A DNA stretch of 36,808 nucleotides from an uncultured Cyclobacteriaceae bacterium (GTDB lineage Bacteria; Bacteroidota; Bacteroidia; Cytophagales; Cyclobacteriaceae), in NCBI GenBank assembly GCA_947492745.1, contig CANLOE010000076.1:1-36808 (forward strand), given 5' to 3'. This document shows, one piece after another, positions 1 through 8,434 of this stretch (position 1 is its first letter; the number at the start of each line of letters is the position of its first letter). Made by a program: the position numbers and the translations under genes. A model generated the notes under the pieces. That model saw nothing but the letters and a program-made list of their open reading frames with translations. It did no database searches and had not been told where the DNA came from.

Positions 1-762
1 ATGAAGGGCGTTCGGAAAGGCTTCGCGCGGGGCGCGAAGACCTTCGATGACCTGGGCCAAAGGCTGGCGAAGAAGTTCCGGTTCAGGAAGTTCAAAATTG
101 AGGTCAAGAGGCCTAGGTGGCGTTTGTTGGGAGAAATCAATCCATGGGCAGTAATCATGGAAGGGCCATTGAAGGGGGAAATTACAGAAGTAAATAAAGC
201 AGATCTTCCTAGTGGAATCAGGAAGGGAGAAGACTTTGTTAGAGGTAATGACAAATTGAGATTGTTGTCAAAGGCAGATGATTTGCCTACTGCAAGCTCC
301 AACTATAGGGAATATTTTGAAATTTTTACAGGTAAGTCTTCAAGTACCAGTGTCATACACCATATGATTGAAAAGAAATCAAGGTACTCTCATTTATTTA
401 GTAAACCACATATAAATTCACCTGTTAGGTTAAAGCCTATTCCAAAAGGAGATATCAACAGTGCGTTGCACCTTTCTAAAATTAGAATTGCTTGGAATAA
501 GATGTATGATAGCTTAGATGAATTAGCAAGTAGGGGAATAGTAAACAATAAAGGTGCTATTAATGCGATCAAGCAATATGCGGATAAAACGGATGACTTT
601 ATAGAATCCGTTCTATCAGAAGTCGATGATTTAACGAAACAACTTGGCCGATCACTATCTAAGGATGAAATTGCCCAGATATCACAAAATTGGCTAGATA
701 ATAACAATTGGGATGATATCTTAAAAGAGTGCCTCCAAAATGGTATAAAATCAAGTAAGTAG
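1..762 (+). CDS. Polymorphic toxin C-terminal part with HNH-like nuclease tip (5' end cut by window)
   Basis: The frame is open to the window edge. The first Met is internal: a second copy of this linker (around 4155) shows the protein continuing upstream with a basic, Ala/Gly-rich segment. Residues 1-31 (RKGFARGAKTFDDLGQ, then KKFRFRKF) are GC-rich shared linker. At about base 95 the sequence changes to AT-rich DNA, as expected where toxin tips are exchanged. A second conserved patch follows (GEINPW at 44-49, DLPSG at 68-72). The tip has H120-H121, E124, S140-P141 and H157 followed by IRIAWNKMYD, the layout of HNH/Tox-HNH-type nuclease toxins of Rhs and related polymorphic toxins. It therefore probably cuts DNA or RNA in a competitor after delivery. 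The delivery domain lies outside the window. The stop is 4 bases before the next gene, the likely immunity gene. The nuclease call rests on motif spacing only. Confidence 0.75.
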   Translation: MKGVRKGFARGAKTFDDLGQRLAKKFRFRKFKIEVKRPRWRLLGEINPWAVIMEGPLKGEITEVNKADLPSGIRKGEDFVRGNDKLRLLSKADDLPTASSNYREYFEIFTGKSSSTSVIHHMIEKKSRYSHLFSKPHINSPVRLKPIPKGDINSALHLSKIRIAWNKMYDSLDELASRGIVNNKGAINAIKQYADKTDDFIESVLSEVDDLTKQLGRSLSKDEIAQISQNWLDNNNWDDILKECLQNGIKSSK

Positions 763-766
763 GAAA

Positions 767-1396
767 ATGAAACCAAAAATATATACTTTAGAATCCGTGG
801 CCGTCGATGGAGAATTAGGGCCAAGAACCAGTGAAACAAAACGAAGTACATGTGATAGTTGTGGGGTGTCCCGTCCTATTGTCCCTCGATATTCAAGCAT
901 AGAATATCTGTTCGATACTTGGTCTGGTAGCCACATTATATCTGGTGTTAAAAGCTTGTTTGTAAGTAGTGAATTAAAAGACGTCATGCTTCTTGAGAAA
1001 GTTTCGGAAGTAGGGTTTTCAAAAATTCAGGTAACCAAACGTGAATATTTTGAAATAGATTCAGCTGTAGGTATAGATGAAATGCCAGCATTTTTTTATG
1101 TTAATGTGTTGCGTCGAGATGTTGATTGTGTTTCCAAGATTTACGATGTGACAATTTGTGAAGTCTGTAAAAATAAAAAGTGGGAGTTGAAAGTTGATGG
1201 ACTGGACTTTCTAATCAAAGGTGTTTCAGCGAAAAAAGAGAAAGAAAAATTAGAAATAGTACATGATTCTTGGAAAGGTGAGGATATCTTCTATTGTGAA
1301 AGTCATAATACTCCAATAATAACTGAAAAATTCTTATCCTGTATAAAGAAACTAAACTATAAAGACCTAGCTCTAGGTTCTGCGATTTGGGTTTAA
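767..1396 (+). CDS. Probable immunity protein, double-CXXC type
   Basis: The gene encodes 209 residues and starts 4 bases after the toxin stop, with a purine-rich ribosome site (AGTAGGAAA) before the ATG; this spacing is typical of toxin-immunity pairs. Two CxxC pairs are visible, C29-C32 (CDSCG) and C131-C134 (CEVCK), and the C-terminal part has an SWKGEDIF patch at about 168-175. This is the pattern of the double-CXXCG proteins (Gmx_para_CXXCG/Imm43-like), many of which are immunity proteins of polymorphic toxins. The cysteines probably bind zinc. There is no signal peptide or membrane segment, so it should act in the cytoplasm by binding the adjacent HNH-like tip. Family assignment is from memory of motifs and overall layout; the immunity role is mainly inferred from position. 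Confidence 0.6.
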   Translation: MKPKIYTLESVAVDGELGPRTSETKRSTCDSCGVSRPIVPRYSSIEYLFDTWSGSHIISGVKSLFVSSELKDVMLLEKVSEVGFSKIQVTKREYFEIDSAVGIDEMPAFFYVNVLRRDVDCVSKIYDVTICEVCKNKKWELKVDGLDFLIKGVSAKKEKEKLEIVHDSWKGEDIFYCESHNTPIITEKFLSCIKKLNYKDLALGSAIWV

Positions 1397-1442
1397 ACTG
1401 TTCAGCTTTTCTTGTATTTAATATTATTAATAAAAAGAATGA

Positions 1443-2495
1443 TTTACTGTATCAAGTAAAAAGTTCCGGTTCAGGAAGTTCAGGATACGTGTCCGGAAGC
1501 GCAGGTTCAAGCTGGAAGGGGAAATCAATCCCTGGGTGCTGTTGGCGAGTGGGGAGGTGAAGTATGTGGATGTGAACGATTTGCCTTCTGGGGCAAAGGT
1601 AGGTGATCGTGTTGTTATCAGTAATATTGATGAGGTTGTGGTAGGTAGAAAAATAACGAGGAGCGAAGATGCGATAGTTATAGACCCTACGGCCAAGTAT
1701 GATTTTCCTACATCGAAACCTAATTCCCCCAACCCAGATGCTGACTCTTTTCATGTATTGGATGAAGCAGAAAGATTGATGAGAGAAAACCCTAATATGT
1801 CGGGGCAGGCTGTGAAATTTGAAGAAGGTCTTATGTCGAAAGGTGCTAGTGGAAGACAGTATAGGAGACTGAAAAGGGTACGTGAAAAAATCCGCAAACT
1901 AGAAATTAAAAAGAGAGACATTGGCCTTAACAATCTTGAGAATCAAGAATTAGCTAAATTAAGAAAAGAGATTGAACCAAAAACTGCCAATCATCTTGAT
2001 GCAGTGGATGAACTGAAGGGAACCGATGGAAGAACCTTATTGGTGGAGCCTCATGTAAAACTAAATCCAGAGGTAGCTATTGATGTTAATTATGCGCAAA
2101 ACCTTCTCAATGACCTGAATAGACCGAATGCAATCAAAAAAGCAATGGCAGGAGCAGAAGACGCTATCGGAGATGGTAGTTCTGCTTTAGCAACCATTGC
2201 AGAGCAAATCAAGGGAGGTGTAAAGCCTGCAGAAATTATACGTGGGTTCAAACATGGTGTTAAAAGTGAAGAATACCTAACACCATTGGTCAACATTTCT
2301 AGAAAGCTGGAAAGAATGGCCAACTGCCCTAAGTCAGTGATACGTAGGTTAGCATTGGAAATAAAAAAGACACAAGAGGCTGTGGAATGGGCACAAAAAT
2401 ACGGAGCTGCTTCTGCTTCAGGTAGAAAAGCTCCTATAAGGGACCTGCCAGAATGGGCAGTGGGTTATTTGGACGAATTGAAAAAGCATTTATAA
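1443..2495 (+). CDS. Orphan toxin-tip cassette (no N-terminal delivery part, no ATG)
   Basis: The frame opens after a stop at 1440-1442 and has no ATG upstream of the homology. From about 1459 it matches the shared toxin linker (KKFRFRKFRIRV, then EGEINPWVLLASGEV, then DLPSGAKVGD) and then diverges into a unique tip. The only plausible starts are inside the linker, such as GTG at 1536 (319 residues). The tip is charged and mostly helical, with a Lys/Arg-rich coiled stretch (GRQYRRLKRVREKIRKLEIK) at about residues 106-125 counted from the GTG. I do not recognise its fold. It is followed after 10 bases by a probable immunity gene. It reads as a displaced or silent tip that could be recombined onto the full-length toxin through the linker repeat. 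Whether it is expressed alone cannot be seen. Confidence 0.6.
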   Translation, partial: FTVSSKKFRFRKFRIRVRKRRFKLEGEINPWVLLASGEVKYVDVNDLPSGAKVGDRVVISNIDEVVVGRKITRSEDAIVIDPTAKYDFPTSKPNSPNPDADSFHVLDEAERLMRENPNMSGQAVKFEEGLMSKGASGRQYRRLKRVREKIRKLEIKKRDIGLNNLENQELAKLRKEIEPKTANHLDAVDELKGTDGRTLLVEPHVKLNPEVAIDVNYAQNLLNDLNRPNAIKKAMAGAEDAIGDGSSALATIAEQIKGGVKPAEIIRGFKHGVKSEEYLTPLVNISRKLERMANCPKSVIRRLALEIKKTQEAVEWAQKYGAASASGRKAPIRDLPEWAVGYLDELKKHL

Positions 2496-2505
2496 GGAGA
2501 ATAGG

Positions 2506-3618
2506 ATGAGATTTTTTGATATTCATCAAGATTTTAAAAGTTACAGACCATACCTTTTACCTGGTACAGAAGTTTTGTTCAGTGACCTGACAGGCTGTGA
2601 CTTGACAGGCCTTGACCTGAGTAACTGTATTTTCTTTGCCTGCCGTCTAGATTTTAGCGATTTTTCAAAAGCAACGTTACGGGGATGTAGTTTTGAGTAT
2701 TGTATCATTAGTCATGACGATAAAGGTCCATCATTTGATGCCACGATCGGGAATCCAATAATAACTAATTGTAATTTCTCTTTGGATAATAAAGAGTTGA
2801 AATTGTCATACTCCCCCCCATATCAACAGATTATTGAAAATATACTGGTGATAGAAGATATTGAGTATCGAAGTATTTCGGATATCCCAGTGGGGAGATT
2901 TGTGTGGGATAGCGATACAATTACGCTCCACGAGGTCTATGGGTATGCTCACCTCTTCTCTAGAAATCATACTTATACACAAGGGCTTCTGTTCTCAATC
3001 TATGAGCAGATTATATTTGACCAACGCATTGTCGAGCTGCCGGACGATAGGAGTAATGATCTGCAAGAACTCATTTTCACCCAATTGAGAGATACTTTTA
3101 TTGAGAAAGATGTTTGCAACCTATTTGAAGCCCATTGTACTCCTGTCGACCAGGAAATTAAGCTAAAGGTGTTGAGAAGTATTTATGGAAGAGTAAACTC
3201 TCCGGTCAAGTCAGACCAGTACCTAGGTCTGCAGGCCATGATCAAATATCACATCTATGAAGATGAATTCGTAGAATTGGTTCCATTCGAAGAGCTTTGT
3301 TCGATTATACTCTCGCAAGATGGTACATTACGACACAAATCAATCTGGATGATCAATGAAGTATTGAGCTTTTACATTTTGGATGAAAGTATGTATCGAC
3401 GTTTAGAGGAAATATTAAAGCCATTTCTTACCAGTGCGTTGGAAAGTGAAGTTAAGGAAGTGCAGTTCGATGTCATGAATTTATTGGAGAAGAGAATTTT
3501 CTTTAACTGGGATATGGGCTTAAGGAGATTGATCAGGATTCGTGACGAACATCCGGACGAAAAAATTAGGACAAAAGCAAAAGAGATTTTTGATAATTAT
3601 AGTGAAGAAGATTCGTGA
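2506..3618 (+). CDS. Pentapeptide-repeat plus helical-repeat protein, probable immunity protein
   Basis: The gene encodes 370 residues, with ATG at 2506 preceded by a strong AAGGAG site, and lies 10 bases after the orphan tip cassette. Residues about 23-70 hold pentapeptide-repeat-like units (SDLTGCDLTGLDLSNCIF, then DFSDFSKATLRGCSF), which form a right-handed beta-helix. The region from about 150 to 370 is alpha-helical and looks like degenerate HEAT/armadillo repeats; one unit sits near the LKVLRSIYGRVNSPVKSD segment and the C-terminal helix ends DEKIRTKAKEIF. There is no signal peptide or membrane segment. Placement directly after a toxin tip makes an immunity role the best reading. Pentapeptide proteins also include DNA mimics that protect gyrase, but nothing here demonstrates that activity. 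Confidence 0.6.
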   Translation: MRFFDIHQDFKSYRPYLLPGTEVLFSDLTGCDLTGLDLSNCIFFACRLDFSDFSKATLRGCSFEYCIISHDDKGPSFDATIGNPIITNCNFSLDNKELKLSYSPPYQQIIENILVIEDIEYRSISDIPVGRFVWDSDTITLHEVYGYAHLFSRNHTYTQGLLFSIYEQIIFDQRIVELPDDRSNDLQELIFTQLRDTFIEKDVCNLFEAHCTPVDQEIKLKVLRSIYGRVNSPVKSDQYLGLQAMIKYHIYEDEFVELVPFEELCSIILSQDGTLRHKSIWMINEVLSFYILDESMYRRLEEILKPFLTSALESEVKEVQFDVMNLLEKRIFFNWDMGLRRLIRIRDEHPDEKIRTKAKEIFDNYSEEDS

Positions 3619-3827
3619 CAGCTCCGCTGTTCGGGATTTGCAATCCGACCCACACACAAGGGCCCTTCGTATCGCCAAGCACCCCTCTACTTGTAGGTTC
3701 AGTGCAGAGTTCCTACTGTCCATAACAGGATAGAGCATCAACTCGTACTTTTAATGATACGAATTTAGTTCCTGTGAATACATGTTATACTTAGGGCATG
3801 GGCAGGAAATGCAAAATAAGGGATTAA

Positions 3828-4400
3828 CTAGCCAAACACTTCGGAGGCTTCCTCGGGGCCGCCTGGCCCGGCAACCTGGTGGAAGGGGCCACGAAGCTGG
3901 CCAGAGGACTGGCCGTGCTGACCATCGAACTGGTCTTTGCACTGCTCTTCGGGGCGAAAGCGGCTTTCAGGGGCGCCAAGACAGCGGTCAGGACCGTGGC
4001 CAAACAGGGAGTGCGGGGCGCAACAAGGACCGGTGCGAAGGCCATCGCCACGGGGGCAAAACAGAGTGTACGCAACACCGCCAAGGCGGTGAAGGACCTC
4101 GGCACCGTGGGCAGGAACGGTGTCCGGGCCATTGCCAATAATGGCAGGGTGGCCATGAAGGGCGTTCGGAAAGGCTTCGCGCGGGGCGCGAAGACCTTTG
4201 ACGACCTGGGCCAAAGACTGGCGAAGAAGTTTCGGTTCAGGAAGTTCCGGATACGTGTCCAAAAAAGACGTTTTAAGCTGGAAGGGGAAATCAATCCCTG
4301 GGTGCTGTTGGCGAGTGGGGAGGTAGTTCAAGTGGATGTGAGCGATTTGTCTTCTGCGGCAAAGGTAGGTGGAGCTGATTTCCTCAGGGCATTACCCTGA
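3828..4400 (+). pseudogene. Toxin linker remnant lacking a toxin tip
   Basis: The frame is open from 3828 (after TAA) to the TGA at 4398-4400, with no ATG before the coding similarity; GTG at 3879 is possible. It encodes FGGFLGAAWPGN, a hydrophobic stretch (AVLTIELVFALLFGAKAAF), then a basic Gly/Ala-rich segment, then the same linker that opens the window (MKGVRKGFARGAKTFDDLGQ at 4155) and the EGEINPWVLLASGEV patch. Similarity to the other copies ends at about 4362, and the frame closes after a few unrelated residues (GADFLRALP). The DNA is much more GC-rich than its surroundings. This is what remains of the region just before the toxin tip in a full-length gene, probably left by duplication and recombination. 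It shows how the gene that opens the window continues upstream. Confidence 0.7.
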
Positions 4401-4738
4401 TCATCAGACCTATTCATAATAAGCCACAACAAGCCTTAGACTCAAAGAAAAAGTGTCTCGGGAAAATGTCGTCCAGAAACAAAGGAGCAATCACAGCCAA
4501 GTTTGTGAGATAAGTCATGGATGGAACAGTTATTAGGGTTCATACTCCGGTGATTCCCGGATTTTCCATGTATCCCATTTCTCCCAAATTAATTGCATTT
4601 GGGCATAGAGACTGTTTTAAAATGTATCTTTTTCTTTCTTATGTACTTCTTTTAGCACCTAATTTCGTTGAAATTTCCGCTAGCTAGCGCGACATACTAT
4701 CTTTGTAATGGCTCTCGCGGCAGACCGGCCCCTTCACT

Positions 4739-4761
4739 AATAATGCCCTCGGGGCATTATT
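4739..4761. terminator. Strong hairpin, possible terminator
   Basis: A perfect 10-bp stem (AATAATGCCC / GGGCATTATT) with a 3-base loop, followed on the plus strand by TTCG rather than a long T run. It sits just before a 175-bp repeat element. It could terminate leftover transcription from the toxin remnant, but the poor U tract keeps confidence low. Confidence 0.4.
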
Positions 4762-4936
4762 TCGACCCGGATTATGCGTTAGAGCTTAGTTATGAGGGTT
4801 TAAAAAGCAATACATCAGGGCGTTTTATCGGGTTCAGCACAGCACCGCTACGGTGAATTCGAAAAACACATTCAATTTATTGATTTTAAGCTATTTAAGA
4901 CCACAATAGAAGGGCTAATGCATGATCCGGGTTTAA
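4762..4936 (+). repeat. 175-bp interspersed repeat (family R1), copy 1
   Basis: The ends are near-perfect inverted repeats: left CCCGGATTATGCGTT, right AATGCATGATCCGGGTTTAA. The interior shares GAGGGTTTAAAAAGCAAT, AGGGCGTTTTAT, GCACCGCTACGGTGAATTC and ACAATAGAAGG with other copies. It has no convincing reading frame. Length and inverted ends fit a MITE (non-autonomous transposon). The sequence after the right end (AACGCTCGGTCCT through TTCAAAACAGTCTC, to about 5000) recurs at about 12497-12565. Confidence 0.75.
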
Positions 4937-5070
4937 CGCTCGGTCCTCCCCAAAATAAGTGATAACAAATTCTAAAATAATTTCAAAACAGTCTCCAAAA
5001 CCCAAGAGACCTTGTCCGGTAGTACAGCATAGGACATACCGATAAGACTCCAAGGTTATGTGATTAGGTT

Positions 5071-5769
5071 TCACTTCGGTTTGGAGAACATACTGTCCTC
5101 TAGAGGAACATTGGTTTTCATCTCATCATAAGTCATGGTCATCTGGGTCATATCACCCATCTTCACGGTCATTTTATGAAAAAGTTGAACATCATCTACC
5201 GGTTTATAGTCTTCGAACATCACTGTCACCGCGCCATTGGGAGTGTCGGACTGCATCATATCCAGCAAGTTGCTTTTCGTATTTATAAAAGCATGTGCCT
5301 CTTCACCATGATTATCGATGACTTTCAGCTTGTAATACTCTATTTCATTGACTTTCGTTTCTCCTACGTAGGAGACTTGATAGCCTTTTTCTTTGTACTT
5401 CCATAAAGGTCCCTCTATCTGACTGCTACTTTCCATCATTTTTTTTTGTTGGCCAGGGGCATCCACTATATCGCCCGTAGCCGGGTTTTTCATCCAAGCA
5501 TCCGTACCGTTATAACCCTGTATCATTTTATTACCCATCATGTCCACTTCTATCCTACTTTTATTGGGCGGTTTTACATACATGTCCATTTTGGTGGCCA
5601 TCCCCATGGTGGACATGCTGGCTTTAATGACAACTGTTTTTATATTTTTCAGATTTTTGAATCCCATGGAGGAATAATGTTTTTCGAGTACTGTCTCCAG
5701 GCTTTGAGCATGTAGGGTCAGGCCGGTCAGTAAAAGAAGCAGCGAAGTCAATTTTATCGATTTTTTCAT
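5071..5769 (-). CDS. LolA-like outer-membrane lipoprotein sorting family protein
   Basis: The gene encodes 232 residues with a clear signal peptide (KKSIKLTSLLLLLTG, cleavage near HAQS). The mature part is the single beta-sheet fold expected for the LolA/LolB-like superfamily common in Bacteroidota: MDMYVKPPNKSRIEV, then MIQGYNGTDAWMKNP, YYKLKVIDNHGEE and FEDYKPVDDV. Such proteins sit in the periplasm and bind hydrophobic ligands; this variant is more like the 'outer membrane lipoprotein-sorting protein' paralogues than true LolA, which works with LolCDE. It is a single-gene unit, divergent from pbpC. The cleavage site lacks a lipobox cysteine, so it should be soluble. The exact ligand is unknown. 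Confidence 0.7.
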   Translation of the reverse strand: MKKSIKLTSLLLLLTGLTLHAQSLETVLEKHYSSMGFKNLKNIKTVVIKASMSTMGMATKMDMYVKPPNKSRIEVDMMGNKMIQGYNGTDAWMKNPATGDIVDAPGQQKKMMESSSQIEGPLWKYKEKGYQVSYVGETKVNEIEYYKLKVIDNHGEEAHAFINTKSNLLDMMQSDTPNGAVTVMFEDYKPVDDVQLFHKMTVKMGDMTQMTMTYDEMKTNVPLEDSMFSKPK

Positions 5770-5777
5770 TTTTTATG

Positions 5778-5807
5778 TAAATTTATTTTTATTAAAATTA
5801 AGCAAAA
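5778..5807 (-). promoter_or_regulatory. Candidate Bacteroidota promoter for the LolA-like gene
   Basis: On the minus strand, TTTTG (5803-5807) is followed after 17 bases by TAAATTTA (5778-5785), close to the Bacteroidota -33 TTTG/-7 TAnnTTTG pattern. It lies only about 10 bases before the ATG at 5769, so the leader would be very short. Confidence 0.35.
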
Positions 5808-5922
5808 GGTGCAATATAGTTTATTATCAGACCGAATTAGGTTTAATTTCCGTTGAGTCGTTCTAATTGGATAGTGGAAGCACTTTTACTATGTATTCCA
5901 TGTTTTTTTTGTATAAGTTATT

Positions 5923-8316
5923 ATGCCGGTAAAACGATTGCTCTTATGGTACAAATGGTCCCCCAGGCATCTATCTATAGTACTCTTTGGGGTATTAGCT
6001 GTTTCGGTCATCTATTATTTCTCCCTTCCCGAACGCCTGTTCACCACTCCGTACAGCAGTATTCTGGAGAGTAAGGACGGTCGCTTACTCGGAGCTCACA
6101 TCGCCGCAGATGGGCAGTGGCGCTTTCCCGAACAAGGTGAGCTGTCCGATAAATTTGTCAACTGCCTCATCACCTTCGAAGATAGGAACTACCATCGACA
6201 CTTCGGTGTCGACCCCTTGGCCTTTCTCAGGGCATCGTGGCAAAACCTGAAATCAGGACGTATCGTCAGTGGTGGCAGTACCTTGAGCATGCAGGTCATC
6301 CGTCTTTCCAGAAAGGGCCGACCGAGAAGTTTATGGGAAAAAGTAGTAGAGGTCGTACTGGCCACAAGACTGGAATGGCGCTATTCAAAAGCTGAAATCT
6401 TGAAACTGTATGCCGGCCATGCCCCCTTTGGAGGTAATGTAGTGGGAACGGAAGCTGCTATCTGGCGGTATTTTGGTAGACAGGGCAATGATCTGTCCTG
6501 GGCAGAGGCCGCTTTACTGGCCGTCCTCCCGAACAGTCCCTCGCTCATGCATCCCGGCAAGAATCGTTTACTACTGGAGAAAAAACGGAATAGGCTATTG
6601 CATCGATTACTGAAAAGCGGAAAAATCGACAGCCTTACCTGTCGACTCTCCAAAAGCGAACCACTTCCCGGCCACCCTTACCCTCTTCCCCAATATGCCC
6701 CTCATTTGCTGGAAAGGGGACGGAAATCAGGTTGGGCACAACAGCGAATACGCAGTTCGCTGGACTTCGACCTACAGAAAAAGGCATCGGAAATACTGAA
6801 CCACTACCAATCTCACTTTCAGAACAACGAAATCAACAACGCCGCGCTTATCATAGCGGAGGTCAGTTCAGGGAAAACACTGGCTTATATCGGTAATACG
6901 CATTGGGCCGACCCCAAAAAGCATGGAGCCCAAGTGGATATCATCAATGCCCCCAGAAGTACGGGCAGTATACTCAAACCTTTTTTATATGCCGCCATGC
7001 TTTCAGAAGGGAAAATAATGCCGGGTAGCCTAGTCGAAGATATCCCTTTGTATATTCGTGGTTTTGCTCCCAAAAATTTTTCCCGTACCTACGATGGTGC
7101 CGTACCTGCGGATAAGGCCATCGCAAGATCGCTCAATATCCCTGCCGTGAACTTGCTCCGTTCGTACCGTTATGAAAAGTTTCATCAACTTTTACAAAAA
7201 ATCGGTATGCGCGGTCTGAATGATTCACCACATCATTATGGTCTTTCGTTGATCTTAGGTGGTGCGGAAGGTTCGCTGTGGGATATTACGGGCATGTATG
7301 CCAGTCTGGGCAGAGTCCTCCATCGCTTCAATCGGAGTGCGGGAAGTAAACGCTACTCTCCCGACAATTTCCGACCCCTACAGTTGAAAGCGGCAATCAA
7401 TGATAGTTCGGATACACCGGTATCCACGGGTACTATCAGTGCGGGAGCCATATGGAAAACGTTCGAGGCTTTGCAGGAAGTCTATCGTCCGGAAGGAGAA
7501 AATGCCTGGCGCATGTTCGAGACTTCCCGCAGAATCGCCTGGAAAACAGGAACTAGCTTTGGATACAGAGATGCATGGGCCATAGGCTTGGATGCAACAT
7601 ATGTTGTAGGCGTTTGGGTAGGTAATGCAGATGGTGAGGGCCGACCGGGACTGACAGGCATTAAAGCAGCAGCCCCCATTCTATTTGATGTGTTTGATGT
7701 TCTTCCTCGAAGCCACTGGTTCAAAAAGCCTCTTGCTGACCTTAAAAGCACAAGCGTATGTCGTCTTAGTGGATATAAAAACGGACCATGGTGCGATATG
7801 GTGGATACACTGCACACAACGGTCAGCAGTTTGAGAACACGTACCTGTCCTTATCATCGACGTATCCACCTAGATGCGTCGGAAAAATACCAAGTTCATG
7901 CAGGTTGTGAACCGCTGACCCGCACCCATCATGAGAACCGTTTTGTACTTCCTCCGGCCATCGCCCATTATTACCGTTCGAAAAATGCCGACTATCGCCC
8001 TTTACCACCTTTCAGAAAAGATTGTGTTCATGAAGCCGCCGCCAATGCCAGTGTTATGGAGGCCATTTACCCTAAAAAAAATGCCCGAATATACATCCCA
8101 TTGGAGCTGAACGGACAACAGGGAAAGGCTATTTTTGAAATTGCACATCGAAACCCTAAATCTCAGGTGTTCTGGCATATAGACCATCAGTTTCTGGGGT
8201 CGACCCGAAGGAATCATCGCTTTGGTATACAGGTAGATAAAGGGAAACATACACTTACAGTCATGGACCAAAACGGTGAAATACTCAGTCAGAAATTTGA
8301 AGTAATTACAAAATAG
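5923..8316 (+). CDS. pbpC: Penicillin-binding protein 1C (glycosyltransferase/transpeptidase)
   Basis: The gene encodes 797 residues, the normal length for PBP1C. A membrane anchor lies at about 17-34. The GT51 glycosyltransferase domain has the catalytic Glu in TFEDRNYHRHFG (E86) and SGGSTLSMQ at 116-124. The transpeptidase domain has S349-I-L-K352 (within RSTGSILKPF), S403-L-N405 and K541-T-G-T. The last ~100 residues form the PBP1C-specific C-terminal domain (BiPBP_C), which distinguishes it from PBP1A/1B. It polymerises and cross-links peptidoglycan at the inner membrane. In many Gram-negatives pbpC follows an alpha-2-macroglobulin gene; none is seen here. The upstream neighbour is a divergent LolA-like gene. 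All catalytic motifs are intact, so the protein should be active. Confidence 0.93.
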   Translation: MPVKRLLLWYKWSPRHLSIVLFGVLAVSVIYYFSLPERLFTTPYSSILESKDGRLLGAHIAADGQWRFPEQGELSDKFVNCLITFEDRNYHRHFGVDPLAFLRASWQNLKSGRIVSGGSTLSMQVIRLSRKGRPRSLWEKVVEVVLATRLEWRYSKAEILKLYAGHAPFGGNVVGTEAAIWRYFGRQGNDLSWAEAALLAVLPNSPSLMHPGKNRLLLEKKRNRLLHRLLKSGKIDSLTCRLSKSEPLPGHPYPLPQYAPHLLERGRKSGWAQQRIRSSLDFDLQKKASEILNHYQSHFQNNEINNAALIIAEVSSGKTLAYIGNTHWADPKKHGAQVDIINAPRSTGSILKPFLYAAMLSEGKIMPGSLVEDIPLYIRGFAPKNFSRTYDGAVPADKAIARSLNIPAVNLLRSYRYEKFHQLLQKIGMRGLNDSPHHYGLSLILGGAEGSLWDITGMYASLGRVLHRFNRSAGSKRYSPDNFRPLQLKAAINDSSDTPVSTGTISAGAIWKTFEALQEVYRPEGENAWRMFETSRRIAWKTGTSFGYRDAWAIGLDATYVVGVWVGNADGEGRPGLTGIKAAAPILFDVFDVLPRSHWFKKPLADLKSTSVCRLSGYKNGPWCDMVDTLHTTVSSLRTRTCPYHRRIHLDASEKYQVHAGCEPLTRTHHENRFVLPPAIAHYYRSKNADYRPLPPFRKDCVHEAAANASVMEAIYPKKNARIYIPLELNGQQGKAIFEIAHRNPKSQVFWHIDHQFLGSTRRNHRFGIQVDKGKHTLTVMDQNGEILSQKFEVITK

Positions 8317-8385
8317 TGCAAAAATACAATAGAAACATCTTTTGGTTATAAAAATATTGGAATAAGGATGCTCTCCCTTTTTTTT

Positions 8386-8409
8386 TTGATAATGAAATAC
8401 CTATTTTTG
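8386..8409 (+). promoter_or_regulatory. Candidate promoter for the SPOR-OmpA pair
   Basis: TATTTTTG at 8402-8409 matches the Bacteroidota -7 element TAnnTTTG exactly. A T run ending in TTG (8386-8388) could serve as -33, though its 13-base spacing is short. The ATG follows at 8435. The gap after pbpC (118 bases) leaves room for an independent promoter. Confidence 0.35.
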
Positions 8410-8434
8410 AGAAACTTATTTTAACTTTTTATCT

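Noticed and set aside
3619-3827. Search for an immunity gene or repeat between the pentapeptide protein and the linker remnant
   Set aside because: Only a short frame overlapping the stop of the previous gene is present; no repeat family or RNA gene is recognised.
4668-4856. A 62-residue plus-strand frame
   Set aside because: It runs through a hairpin and into R1 copy 1; similar frames are not preserved in other copies.
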